Source of the DNA: Sulfobacillus benefaciens
Lineage (GTDB): Bacteria; Bacillota; Sulfobacillia; Sulfobacillales; Sulfobacillaceae
Direction of reading: 5' to 3'
DNA: 64,000 nucleotides
Assembly: GCA_003023695.1 (NCBI GenBank)
Contig: PXYW01000010.1
Span: forward strand, 1-64,000
The notes under the pieces are model-generated. The model did no database searches and was not told where the DNA came from. It saw nothing but the letters and a program-made list of their open reading frames with translations. The translations under genes and the position numbers were made by a program. Positions 58,401 to 64,000 of the stretch are shown here, in pieces (positions within the stretch are counted from its first letter, which is position 1; every line of letters begins with the position of its first letter).

Positions 58401-60462
58401 GGTGCCGCTTCATGATCCCATAAAACTGGTGCGATTGAAAATCCGCAATCGCTCCAATCATTCCAAACATATCGCGGTGACATACTATGCGGCCTGGGTT
58501 ATCGGGGTAGATCAAGACCAAGCGTCACCATATATTGTGACCTGGTGGAACCAGGAAACCCAGACATTAATGGCTCGCAACACCTATCAGGAGACCTTTC
58601 GGGACGCTGTAGCGTTCTTGCATTTCAGCACACCCGAATCACGTCGGGTCTCCTCCTCTTGGACTGGAAACCGCGGAGAATTTATCGGGCTAGGAGGGTC
58701 TTTGGCAAATCCTGCGAGTCTGGCTCAGGAACAGCTTTCTTGCACCACCGGCGCCTTTCAAAGCTCCTGTGGAGCCTTGCAGCACGTCGTAGATATTCCA
58801 GCCCAAGGTGAAACGACGGTGCTCATTCTCCTTGGCTGCGCATCCTCCACGGCACAAGTGGACGAGCTGGTAAAACATTTTGGCAATGAACCTGCGTACC
58901 AAAACACGTCAATCCAAGTGACCGGATATTGGCAGCACATGACCTCACAGGTGATGGTGAAAACCCCCGACCGTGCCATGGACCTTTTGCTTAACGGATG
59001 GCTATTGTATCAAACCGTCAGCTCCCGGCTTTGGGGCCGAACCGCTTTTTATCAAGCGGGCGGCGCATTCGGGTTTCGAGACCAGCTGCAAGATGCCCTG
59101 GCCCTGCTTCACGCAGAACCTAAAATCGCTCGTGATCAAATTCTTCTTAGCGCTGCGCACCAGTATCGGGAAGGCGACGTTCAACATTGGTGGCATCAGG
59201 ATACCCGCCGGGGCATTCGCACCCGCATCAGCGATGATTTACTGTGGCTGCCCTATACGGTATTGCGCTATTGGGAACAGACTGGCGACGCCAGCATTTT
59301 TCACGTAAACGTTCCCTATCTGGTTAGCGATCCCCTATCCCCCGAAGAAAACGATCGGTATGAAGAAACAAGAGTCTCGGAAGACGAGGGATCCATTCTC
59401 GATCACTGCTTGCGGGCTATCTTCCATGCCGCGCAATTTGGTCGCCACGGCATCCCGCTCATCGGTGCCGGCGACTGGAATGACGGTATGAACCGAATCG
59501 GCATTCACGGACGAGGGGAAAGCGTATGGCTAGGATGGTTTTTCCTAGATGTGTTGAAGCGCTTTGTAAGATTTGGCACACATGTGCCGGGGATGCTGTC
59601 CAATGACGTTGTGGGCCAGTTTCAGACCACAATTGCCGCTCTCCAAAACAATCTCAATACCTTTGCTTGGGATGGAGAATGGTTCCGGCGAGCCTACACT
59701 GACGATGGCACCTGGATAGGGACCCGGAACGAACCTGAAGGACAGATAGATGCTATTGCCCAATCTTGGGCGGTCATTTCCCAAGGAACCTCTCATCGTC
59801 GACAACTTCGCGCTATGCAATCGTTCGATCGCGAACTAGTCGACAACACGCTGCACCTGGCGAAACTACTCACACCACCTTTTGACAATATGCAACCACA
59901 CCTAGGGTATATCCAAGCCTACCCTCCTGGCATTCGGGAAAATGGTGGTCAATATACCCATGGAGTCATCTGGAGTATTGTCGCTTGGTCGATGTTAGGG
60001 CGCGGCGATAAGGCATTTGAGCTGTTTTCTTTGCTTAATCCTATCCTGCACACAGATTCCGCCGCCGGTGTCCTTCTATATCAGAACGAGCCCTACGTGA
60101 TGTCAGCAGATATTTATACCGCCCCCAATTACCAGGGCCGGGCCGGATGGTCGTGGTACACCGGATCCGCAAGTTGGATGTACCAGGCAGGTTTGGAGTC
60201 CATCTTAGGGATAAAACGGCGAGGAATCCGATTATTTATCAAACCCTCAGTTCCCTGGCAATGGGACCATTTTATGATCGATTATCACTTTGGAACATCC
60301 ACATACCACATTCAGGTTAAGCTTCATCAAGGCGACACTGCATGCCAGTGGAGTGTCGACGGCCACTCCCCCGAGACCATCCCCTATCTCACGTTAATGG
60401 ACGATGGCCATGCCCACACGGCCATCTGCCATGTGTACAGCCCCGCTCAAGTTCTCGTTTAG
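52408..60462 (+). CDS. Cyclic beta-1,2-glucan synthase-like protein (GT84-GH94)
   Basis: 2684 residues, the largest gene here. It resembles NdvB/Cgs of rhizobia and Brucella, which start, lengthen, cyclise and release beta-1,2-glucan at the inner membrane. Order: N-terminal helical part (1-370); membrane helices (about 378-434); a GT84 glycosyltransferase (about 440-790) with the DxD motif at 598-600 (FTVDHDTKLP) and EVVEDHPSSFYSYQRRADRW; further helices (790-835, 904-941); a glycoamylase domain (about 1220-1340, RGVPWGISESGYYQFDYQWN); and two GH94 supersandwich units (from about 1400 and 1900) with a catalytic GH94 helical domain holding the Asp of GDWNDGMNRIG (2356-2359). All motifs seem intact. 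ATG at 52408 follows GGGAGG. No export or modification genes are adjacent. Confidence 0.9.
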   Translation: MRLNTDQLRVQAREFALLSDLVPRHPQTRTFWPQFKRDVSSLHSFSIRLSHRRVPCSQPAEDWLLDHIAFIQTQSQEVLRQLPRHVFHQLPRMRLNGMPRVYAICQNYLHHADGHYDAQDFEQYLQAYQEVSVLTTLECWVLPSAMRVVIIRQLAENMREVRHRHEICNRVTDVLNSSPSRQRVQSALNQMVGRRPLSAAEVVHLVRHLNEWEPEMETVRDWLSAYVDNNHWDLEHMTSFEHEFDAHLQVICGDLVTSLHRVERQPWRSTFINISHVDQILREDPKGEYRLLDFASQDLLRGRVEKIARQLRLPETLIARTAVQIAGKFDEQAHPGGLSPRQTHFAYYLLDPEGIRQLSHALSDIRRPGMHPSWTIRRHALSAFWLGLGILFVGLMWASSYWVTYHIANTQWWAWIIIFAALSLPVSEWMVAVVQSAIVRGYPSRILLRYDFSTAVPEDACTMVVIPIIWSHLDEVDDVMSRLEVHYLANRQPNIYFAVLADFEDGTAETSLGDQELILYAKNHIERLNAEYGADRFLLFHRVRRYNPAESVFMGWERKRGKLVEFVELLSGSQNTSFTTVHGNQNTLPRIRYVFTVDHDTKLPIGVVARMAGTIHFPYNRPRLNASQTRVVEGFGVLQPRIAVSYDSAQGSHLAALWAGEPGIDPYVFAVSHPYQNLFGEATFVGKGIFDVEAFRKTVVERIPDNLVLSHDLLEGGFLRTGLTPDIEVVEDHPSSFYSYQRRADRWIRGDWQLLPWLGTQCKNRWGLSQRVDLSPLARWQIIDNLRRSLVAPSLFLVALLGLSVLPGHRDVWAGIVLLTIFLPMIQAIAGGLWSRSRLKQIGLAFEQSMVQLITLPFTAVGNIIAIVRTLYRLFVSRRNLLEWVPAKRTNRRGNHTFVYEREGYAAIALFAVWAWLATSPGDHIIGTVLPALWLLSGYMIERMSRPLTKPQALWVEAAKPQLELWAGQIWAFFDHYVTAHESWLPPDNVQFPMGEKIAHRTSPTNIGLYLASVVAARDLNLVDTPTMIQRIDSTLATLVTMEKWHGHLFNWYDTETAKPLEPRYVSTVDSGNFVAYLMLVRRALRERRHREHDCADQLRNLETQVWHLIANTDFKPLFSADEQLFAIGYNLSRHQRDTSLYDLLASESRQTSFLAIALGQIPASHWFVLGRAMTISNGRKTLLSWSGSMFEYLLPSLILPTYRQSVWDATYQGVVARQRRYAAMRGVPWGISESGYYQFDYQWNYQYKAFGVPGLGMNSGLDEDLVVAPYATIMALPYAGNQALQSLAQLETLGAKGDFGFYEAVDFTRRRLPQGSNYQVVKSFMAHHQAMSLLTLTNLLCQDAMVVRMQTDPYVRAANLLLQERVPDHPALMKLPTGTPPSLPQMEISPQGVSRRFTEPEPKPQVNIVSNGHLLSFCREDGSGQLAWEDLDITRWRNDPVVSAGGYAIYLRDVDTEAIWSASPYPCRTTTVIETIFHINHTSFQGSCLDISWNLNITIHPDMDAEIRRLVVTNNSGQLRHLEVTSFLELALANPAADRAHLAFSKLFIETAHNPKEHCLLAHRRSRQPGEPEIWAAHTIYLAGDPGPYEFETDRAQFIGRSHSLSTPQGIGQPLTGSSGSVIDPAFVMRKPLHLAPGESATIYLITAVAADRSTVTGILDQLREPAQVEQGFQLAWARSQIDLHYMALTADQAVESQIFASSLIYRSPLTRQKRDAIVRNQRGQTALWPYGISGDLPIAVVHITTLADLPFLGLVARLHRYLKLLGIASDLVILSETGKSSEETLQHLAGHLRSRGINTMDHVIAVDASQLSHDELILLRAVAHVWLKAGGPSLEAQLKAVPDQTMPRGTLLPLIRGNRPLHPPLAGVQGEFFNGWGAFVDQGRAYRISVQPNAVPPRPWSNILANPNFGCLVTELGTGYTWWKNSRECKLTPWSNDPVLDPPGECLYLQDLDTKTLWSATASPAGGDKTFSVTHGFGFTRIEQSQGDIVHEMEIKVPLHDPIKLVRLKIRNRSNHSKHIAVTYYAAWVIGVDQDQASPYIVTWWNQETQTLMARNTYQETFRDAVAFLHFSTPESRRVSSSWTGNRGEFIGLGGSLANPASLAQEQLSCTTGAFQSSCGALQHVVDIPAQGETTVLILLGCASSTAQVDELVKHFGNEPAYQNTSIQVTGYWQHMTSQVMVKTPDRAMDLLLNGWLLYQTVSSRLWGRTAFYQAGGAFGFRDQLQDALALLHAEPKIARDQILLSAAHQYREGDVQHWWHQDTRRGIRTRISDDLLWLPYTVLRYWEQTGDASIFHVNVPYLVSDPLSPEENDRYEETRVSEDEGSILDHCLRAIFHAAQFGRHGIPLIGAGDWNDGMNRIGIHGRGESVWLGWFFLDVLKRFVRFGTHVPGMLSNDVVGQFQTTIAALQNNLNTFAWDGEWFRRAYTDDGTWIGTRNEPEGQIDAIAQSWAVISQGTSHRRQLRAMQSFDRELVDNTLHLAKLLTPPFDNMQPHLGYIQAYPPGIRENGGQYTHGVIWSIVAWSMLGRGDKAFELFSLLNPILHTDSAAGVLLYQNEPYVMSADIYTAPNYQGRAGWSWYTGSASWMYQAGLESILGIKRRGIRLFIKPSVPWQWDHFMIDYHFGTSTYHIQVKLHQGDTACQWSVDGHSPETIPYLTLMDDGHAHTAICHVYSPAQVLV

Positions 60463-60463
60463 C

Positions 60464-60910
60464 TCAGGACGGTCGCTGCGAGACCTCTTTCGAGCGACGG
60501 AAAAGGGGACGAAACACCGCAGAGGCTAGCGCCAGTCCCAAGCTCAAAGCACCAGCGGCAAACAGCGCAGTAAACCCGACACGAATACCCGTATTAAATT
60601 GGCCTTTGAGGAAAGCGACCATAGATTGATAGACCAAATACCCAGGCACAAATGAAATAATGGCGGGAACCATAAATACGGTTACCGGCTGTCGTTTGTT
60701 AACCGCTGCGACTTCAGCCAGCACACCAACAATAAGCGACCCTACAAAATCAGGAAGCAGTCCTGTATGTGTGAACGACCCCATGACGGTGGCACCTGCC
60801 CAGGCTATTGCCCCAATCAAACCAGCAATCCAAAGGTTGATTCCGGCCAACTGATAAAGATATCCAAACGCCACAGTAGTCAGCCCCGCAAACAACGCCG
60901 AACGAATCAT
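60464..60910 (-). CDS. ThrE-type exporter, second subunit (DUF3815)
   Basis: 148 residues with four to five membrane helices. The segment VFMVPAIISFVPGYLVYQSM is typical of the C-terminal half of threonine/serine exporters. ATG at 60910 overlaps the stop of the partner gene as ATGA and has GGGAGG 9 nt upstream, so translation is coupled. Together with the next gene it makes the equivalent of one full-length ThrE. Confidence 0.9.
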   Translation of the reverse strand: MIRSALFAGLTTVAFGYLYQLAGINLWIAGLIGAIAWAGATVMGSFTHTGLLPDFVGSLIVGVLAEVAAVNKRQPVTVFMVPAIISFVPGYLVYQSMVAFLKGQFNTGIRVGFTALFAAGALSLGLALASAVFRPLFRRSKEVSQRPS

Positions 60911-61677
60911 GGCCACCGACCTCCCATGGCCAAATAGACATATAAGGGCAAACTAGCGCCGGCTGCGACGGCCGCCCCAATTAAAATGGCTTCCAACAGC
61001 CTTCCCGCCGCTGACAACAAATCCCCTGCTATCCCATCACGCACAGCGGTGGTCAACAGAAGGCCCGGCGCTAAAATCATAATCCCGCCAACCAGTATCG
61101 CCCCTGGTTGAAATATCGGATCCTGCGCCGCTGCCAGCGCCGGGATCACCGCGACCACGGCCGACATCATATCCGCTAAACTTCCGGCAATGGTCGTGTT
61201 TCGAAGACGCTGACGCACCAGTTGCGTCAAGATGCCGGAAAGAGCCGCCGGCAAAATGTCGACTAAGCGTCCTCCCATCAATTGACTGATGAGGCCGGCC
61301 GCCAACCCAGCAAAAATTAAGGATTTCCCTGGCCCGTAAGGAGCTAAGGTTCGTGCCTGAGCGAGCTTTTCGCGAAATTGGCTCACGGGAACTGGATCCG
61401 CCGCGACATCGCGCGACAGCTGATTGATGGCGGCTATGGCCGCCAAGTTCACTGATCGCCGGCGAATGCGGCGAAGTAAAGTGCCTTCGGGGGTCGCCAC
61501 AAACAATGCCGTTGGCAACGCCACCACATCGATGGCTGGCATCCCATAGGCGTGGGCCAAACGTTCAACCGTGTCCTCAACCCGCGAAACTTCGGCTCCG
61601 CTGGCCATCATGGCCAAACCAGCTTCAGTGATCGCTTCCAGCACGCTTGGGTCTTGGGGCGGTCTCACCAGTTCCAT
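60907..61677 (-). CDS. ThrE-type threonine/serine exporter, first subunit (DUF1212)
   Basis: 256 residues: a cytoplasmic part (about 1-110) with ASGAEVSRVEDTVERLAHAY and then five membrane helices. The family region LAQARTLAPYGPGKSLIFAG follows. The start ATG at 61677 has GGAGGT upstream, inside the end of the gtrA-like gene, which it overlaps by about 50 bp. Exports threonine or serine in characterised relatives; here only by family. Confidence 0.92.
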   Translation of the reverse strand: MELVRPPQDPSVLEAITEAGLAMMASGAEVSRVEDTVERLAHAYGMPAIDVVALPTALFVATPEGTLLRRIRRRSVNLAAIAAINQLSRDVAADPVPVSQFREKLAQARTLAPYGPGKSLIFAGLAAGLISQLMGGRLVDILPAALSGILTQLVRQRLRNTTIAGSLADMMSAVVAVIPALAAAQDPIFQPGAILVGGIMILAPGLLLTTAVRDGIAGDLLSAAGRLLEAILIGAAVAAGASLPLYVYLAMGGRWP

Positions 61678-62143
61678 CGTCAACGACCTCCGATGGGCGA
61701 AACACCCAAAATGCCGACAGCAAAAAGCCAACTAAAGTGCCAAAGGGTATGGCACAGAGATCGGCCACCAAGTAATTCCAGTGCGCATTGGTTAAAATAG
61801 CCACCCACCACACATGGGTCCATACCGGGTGACGCGTCATCACCCAAACCCTCAATGCGCGGTTCCACGGATGCGCTAAAATCAATCGGTAAATGCCCGT
61901 TTGGACCAAAAGGCCACCAATCGATACCACATTGTATTGTCCCATTTTGAGCCACGCCGGCGGTTGCCGAAAAGTAAACCAGGCGTTGAGAACGTAGTTG
62001 CTGATAATTGAAGCTTCCACCGCGATAATATACGTAACCGTGGGGGATCCAGGCAAAAGCCGCCGTGCCAACGTCAGCACCGCGACATTTACAACGACCC
62101 CCGTTATCCCTATAATCCCATATCTAATCAGTCGACCTAGCAT
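61625..62143 (-). CDS. GtrA-family membrane protein
   Basis: 172 residues with four membrane helices (RYGIIGITGVVVNVAVLTLA, ASIISNYVLNAWFTFRQPP, and two near the C-terminus). GtrA-like proteins are thought to help move polyprenol-linked sugars across the membrane. It lies 6 bp after the polyprenol-mannose synthase-like gene, its natural partner. The C-terminal tail after residue 150 is polar and basic (RPKRAGSDH). Confidence 0.9.
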   Translation of the reverse strand: MLGRLIRYGIIGITGVVVNVAVLTLARRLLPGSPTVTYIIAVEASIISNYVLNAWFTFRQPPAWLKMGQYNVVSIGGLLVQTGIYRLILAHPWNRALRVWVMTRHPVWTHVWWVAILTNAHWNYLVADLCAIPFGTLVGFLLSAFWVFRPSEVVDDGTGETAPRPKRAGSDH

Positions 62144-62149
62144 TAATAC

Positions 62150-62905
62150 CTACGGCCGAACCCGATGGCTGGCGGTTTCACCCTCATTTTTCAGGGCAGA
62201 CTGAGCACGCATCTTGGCAACCATCCACAACGCCTCGGCGAAAATTGCTGGTGACATCTTACTGCTACCTTCGCGTCGTTCCTCAAAAATAATGGGCATT
62301 TCCACAACCCGGTAACCTGCCTTAACCGCTCGGTACGTCATCTCAATTTGAAATCCGTACCCCGACGACTGTATCGACTCCAAATCCAAAGCTTCCAGAA
62401 CTTTACGGCTAAAACATTTGAATCCCCCAGTAATATCTTTTACGGGGAGGCCTAACATTAACCCGGCATAGAAGGATCCCCCACGGGAAATCAACTGGCG
62501 GTACCAAGGCCACCTAGTAACACCGCCGCCGGCTACATACCGCGATCCCAACACGACATCTGCCCCAGTGCGTGCCATCGTTTCCACAAACTGCGGCAAA
62601 TATTGGGGATTATGCGAGAAGTCCGCATCCATTTCAAAAATCAAATCATAGCCTTTCACCAACCCGTAGCGAAAGCCCGCTAGATATGCTGTAGCTAAGC
62701 CCAGCTTTCCCTGCCGGTGGATGACTTCAATTCTTCCTGTCGCATAGGTGTCTTTTAAATGATCAGCCAACAACCCGGTCCCATCGGGCGATCCATCATC
62801 GATAATTAGAATGTCAAACATGTTTCCTTGGTCCAAAATACTCTCCACAAGCGGCGAGAGATTTCCCAACTCATTATAGGTGGGAATAACCACCAAGGCC
62901 CGCAT
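62150..62905 (-). CDS. Polyprenol-phosphate mannosyltransferase-like GT2
   Basis: About 251 residues, no C-terminal membrane domain, as in soluble Dpm1/Ppm1-like enzymes. Motifs: VVIPTYNELGNLSPLVESIL, LIIDDGSPDGTGLLADHL, and FEMDADFSHNPQYLPQFVE with the DxD metal site, then VLGSRYVAGGGV and GGFKCFSRKVLEAL. It would transfer mannose (or another hexose) from GDP to a polyprenol phosphate. ATG at 62905 with GGGGGG upstream. The neighbouring GtrA and PIG-V-like genes suggest a protein or surface-glycan mannosylation unit. Confidence 0.93.
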   Translation of the reverse strand: MRALVVIPTYNELGNLSPLVESILDQGNMFDILIIDDGSPDGTGLLADHLKDTYATGRIEVIHRQGKLGLATAYLAGFRYGLVKGYDLIFEMDADFSHNPQYLPQFVETMARTGADVVLGSRYVAGGGVTRWPWYRQLISRGGSFYAGLMLGLPVKDITGGFKCFSRKVLEALDLESIQSSGYGFQIEMTYRAVKAGYRVVEMPIIFEERREGSSKMSPAIFAEALWMVAKMRAQSALKNEGETASHRVRP

Positions 62906-62925
62906 GCAATTGCCCCCCAACTATT

Positions 62926-64000
62926 TTATGCAATCCATCGCCAAGTAACAAACAGTAAGAAAAATACCATTTGCAACCCCGGCAACGTCCACTGCAAAAA
63001 TCTACGCCAGGTATCGTTCTCTGATAGTATACCCAACGCGACGAAACCCGGAAACAAAATTAACACCAAACGGGACATACTAAGCAAGGGACTTCTACCA
63101 CCAATATCCGGTGCCGAGATATCCACCAGCAACAACATGCCCCAGTATATCAGCCAATCTAACGGGAAGCGCTTGCGCCATCCATACAGCCACAGCGCAA
63201 TAAACCCGATAGCCGAAACTAAGTCTATCATACTCAGGACAGTGTTAGCCTGCAATGGACCACCCCTGAATATCTCCTGAATTGCCAAAAATACCCCTAT
63301 CCAAGGCCAGGTGATGTGCCGTCCCCAATAGGATTCCGCTTGAATAAACGTCAGCGGATTTCCGAAGTCGGCCCATTGGTAGACCATAAAGGCGGCAATT
63401 CCCAACGGTATGCCCAGTACTGATAAAATTCGTTTATGAAATCTTAATCCATAATCTTGGTAATACGCCCACAAGATAGGGATGACGGTAAATACCCCTT
63501 CATTGCGCGTTATCGCAGCAAATAACCCCACCAATCCAGCTGCCCAATATCGCCGCCTTTTGGCTAGCAGGAAAACCGCCGTACTTAAAAATAAAAAAAC
63601 TGATTCGGTATAGGCGGCTGATAGAAAAAAAGCCGTGGGAAACATAATAGTGATCCACAGTGAGCGGCGTGCAATGGCGTCATCAAAATACTCATTAACG
63701 AGTGCGTAAAACGTCACCGCGAAAGCTATTAAGCCGAGATTAGACACCACCAGGGATGCGCTATACACCGACAGCACCGTCAAACTCGCCCAATGCACCC
63801 CTGCTATCAACAGTGGATACAAAGGAAAAAATGCCAAGGCCTGGGTCCAATACCCATGCAATGCTATTCTGGTATACCACATTGCGTCCCACCGAATCCA
63901 CATCAAAACCAGCGGATTAGAAGTGACATTAAATTCGGGGGAATAATACTTCCAGGGAAATCGCGCCAGGCCAATCCATCCCACCAGCACCAGGGCGATA
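62926..64000 (-). CDS. PIG-V-like polyprenol-dependent mannosyltransferase, N-terminus outside the window
   Basis: At least 358 residues with about ten membrane helices. The frame is open to the end of the window, and the first visible residues already belong to a membrane region, so the start lies beyond 64000. The segment MWIRWDAMWYTRIALHGYWT followed by FFPLYPLLIAGVHW is the PIG-V/Gpi18 signature, where WDxxWY holds the catalytic Asp. It would use a polyprenol-phosphate sugar, as made by the adjacent GT2. It is 20 bp upstream of that gene. Confidence 0.85.
   Translation of the reverse strand, partial: IALVLVGWIGLARFPWKYYSPEFNVTSNPLVLMWIRWDAMWYTRIALHGYWTQALAFFPLYPLLIAGVHWASLTVLSVYSASLVVSNLGLIAFAVTFYALVNEYFDDAIARRSLWITIMFPTAFFLSAAYTESVFLFLSTAVFLLAKRRRYWAAGLVGLFAAITRNEGVFTVIPILWAYYQDYGLRFHKRILSVLGIPLGIAAFMVYQWADFGNPLTFIQAESYWGRHITWPWIGVFLAIQEIFRGGPLQANTVLSMIDLVSAIGFIALWLYGWRKRFPLDWLIYWGMLLLVDISAPDIGGRSPLLSMSRLVLILFPGFVALGILSENDTWRRFLQWTLPGLQMVFFLLFVTWRWIA

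Overview
The window looks like the chromosome of a spore-forming, Gram-positive, probably acidophilic sulfur-oxidising Firmicute, close to Sulfobacillus. This is inferred from gene content and gene order, not from a search. The evidence is a spore regulon (SpoIIID, a SpoIIQ-like protein, a YwmB-like protein, a gerA-type germination operon), a Bacillus-like order of housekeeping genes (rpmE, prfA, prmC, ywlC, ywlE, rpiB, ywlG, upp, atp operon, ywmB, spoIIQ, spoIIID, and rho next to glpX), a SAM-I riboswitch before metK, and a DsrE / TusA / sulfide:quinone-oxidoreductase-like / DUF1641 sulfur cassette. No rRNA, tRNA, IS element, prophage or CRISPR array was seen.

Layout. 0.1-4.1 kb (minus): a LeuA-regulatory-domain-like hypothetical, hibernation factor hpf, cold-shock protein, a membrane GAF-GGDEF diguanylate cyclase and a short GT-A-like protein. 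4.2-5.6 kb: metK with its promoter, SAM-I riboswitch and attenuator. 5.7-8.7 kb: spoIIID, spoIIQ-like, ywmB-like, a macrodomain protein and a small membrane protein. 8.8-16.2 kb: the ATP synthase operon atpZ-I-B-E-F-H-A-G-D-C, with a sigma-A promoter and a leader of about 230 nt. 16.3-23.3 kb: rpmE, prfA, prmC, a rhodanese, an ArsB/NhaD-type transporter, the threonylcarbamoyl-AMP synthase, a YwlE-type phosphatase, rpiB, ywlG and upp.

23.7-31.1 kb is a plus-strand block lying between rpmE and rho, which are neighbours in Bacillus. It holds a ger operon whose A gene is frameshifted, a 34-codon membrane micro-ORF with a good ribosome-binding site, and the sulfur cassette, which ends in a protein of five exact 74-residue repeats. 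31.1-36.3 kb returns to the minus strand with glpX, rho (long disordered N-terminus) and a two-component system in overlapping frames.

36.5-64 kb is more mixed: a CoA-transferase, tandem DUF981 membrane paralogues with a shared leader, an orphan receiver domain divergent from an HtrA-type protease, a GNAT acetyltransferase, an NCS1 permease, a phosphohexomutase, a TetR/epimerase pair with matching operators, a VirD4/TraG-like ATPase with a replication-relaxation-like partner, CCA-adding enzyme, MinC, a DUF2103 protein, an 8-kb cyclic beta-1,2-glucan synthase-like gene, a two-part ThrE exporter and a polyprenol-mannose glycosylation set (GtrA, GT2, PIG-V-like) that runs off the end.

Working together: the minus-strand core supplies energy (ATP synthase), translation termination, RNA and protein quality control, and sporulation control. 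The plus-strand block adds sulfur oxidation and germination. The right-hand part is rich in envelope and glycan functions.
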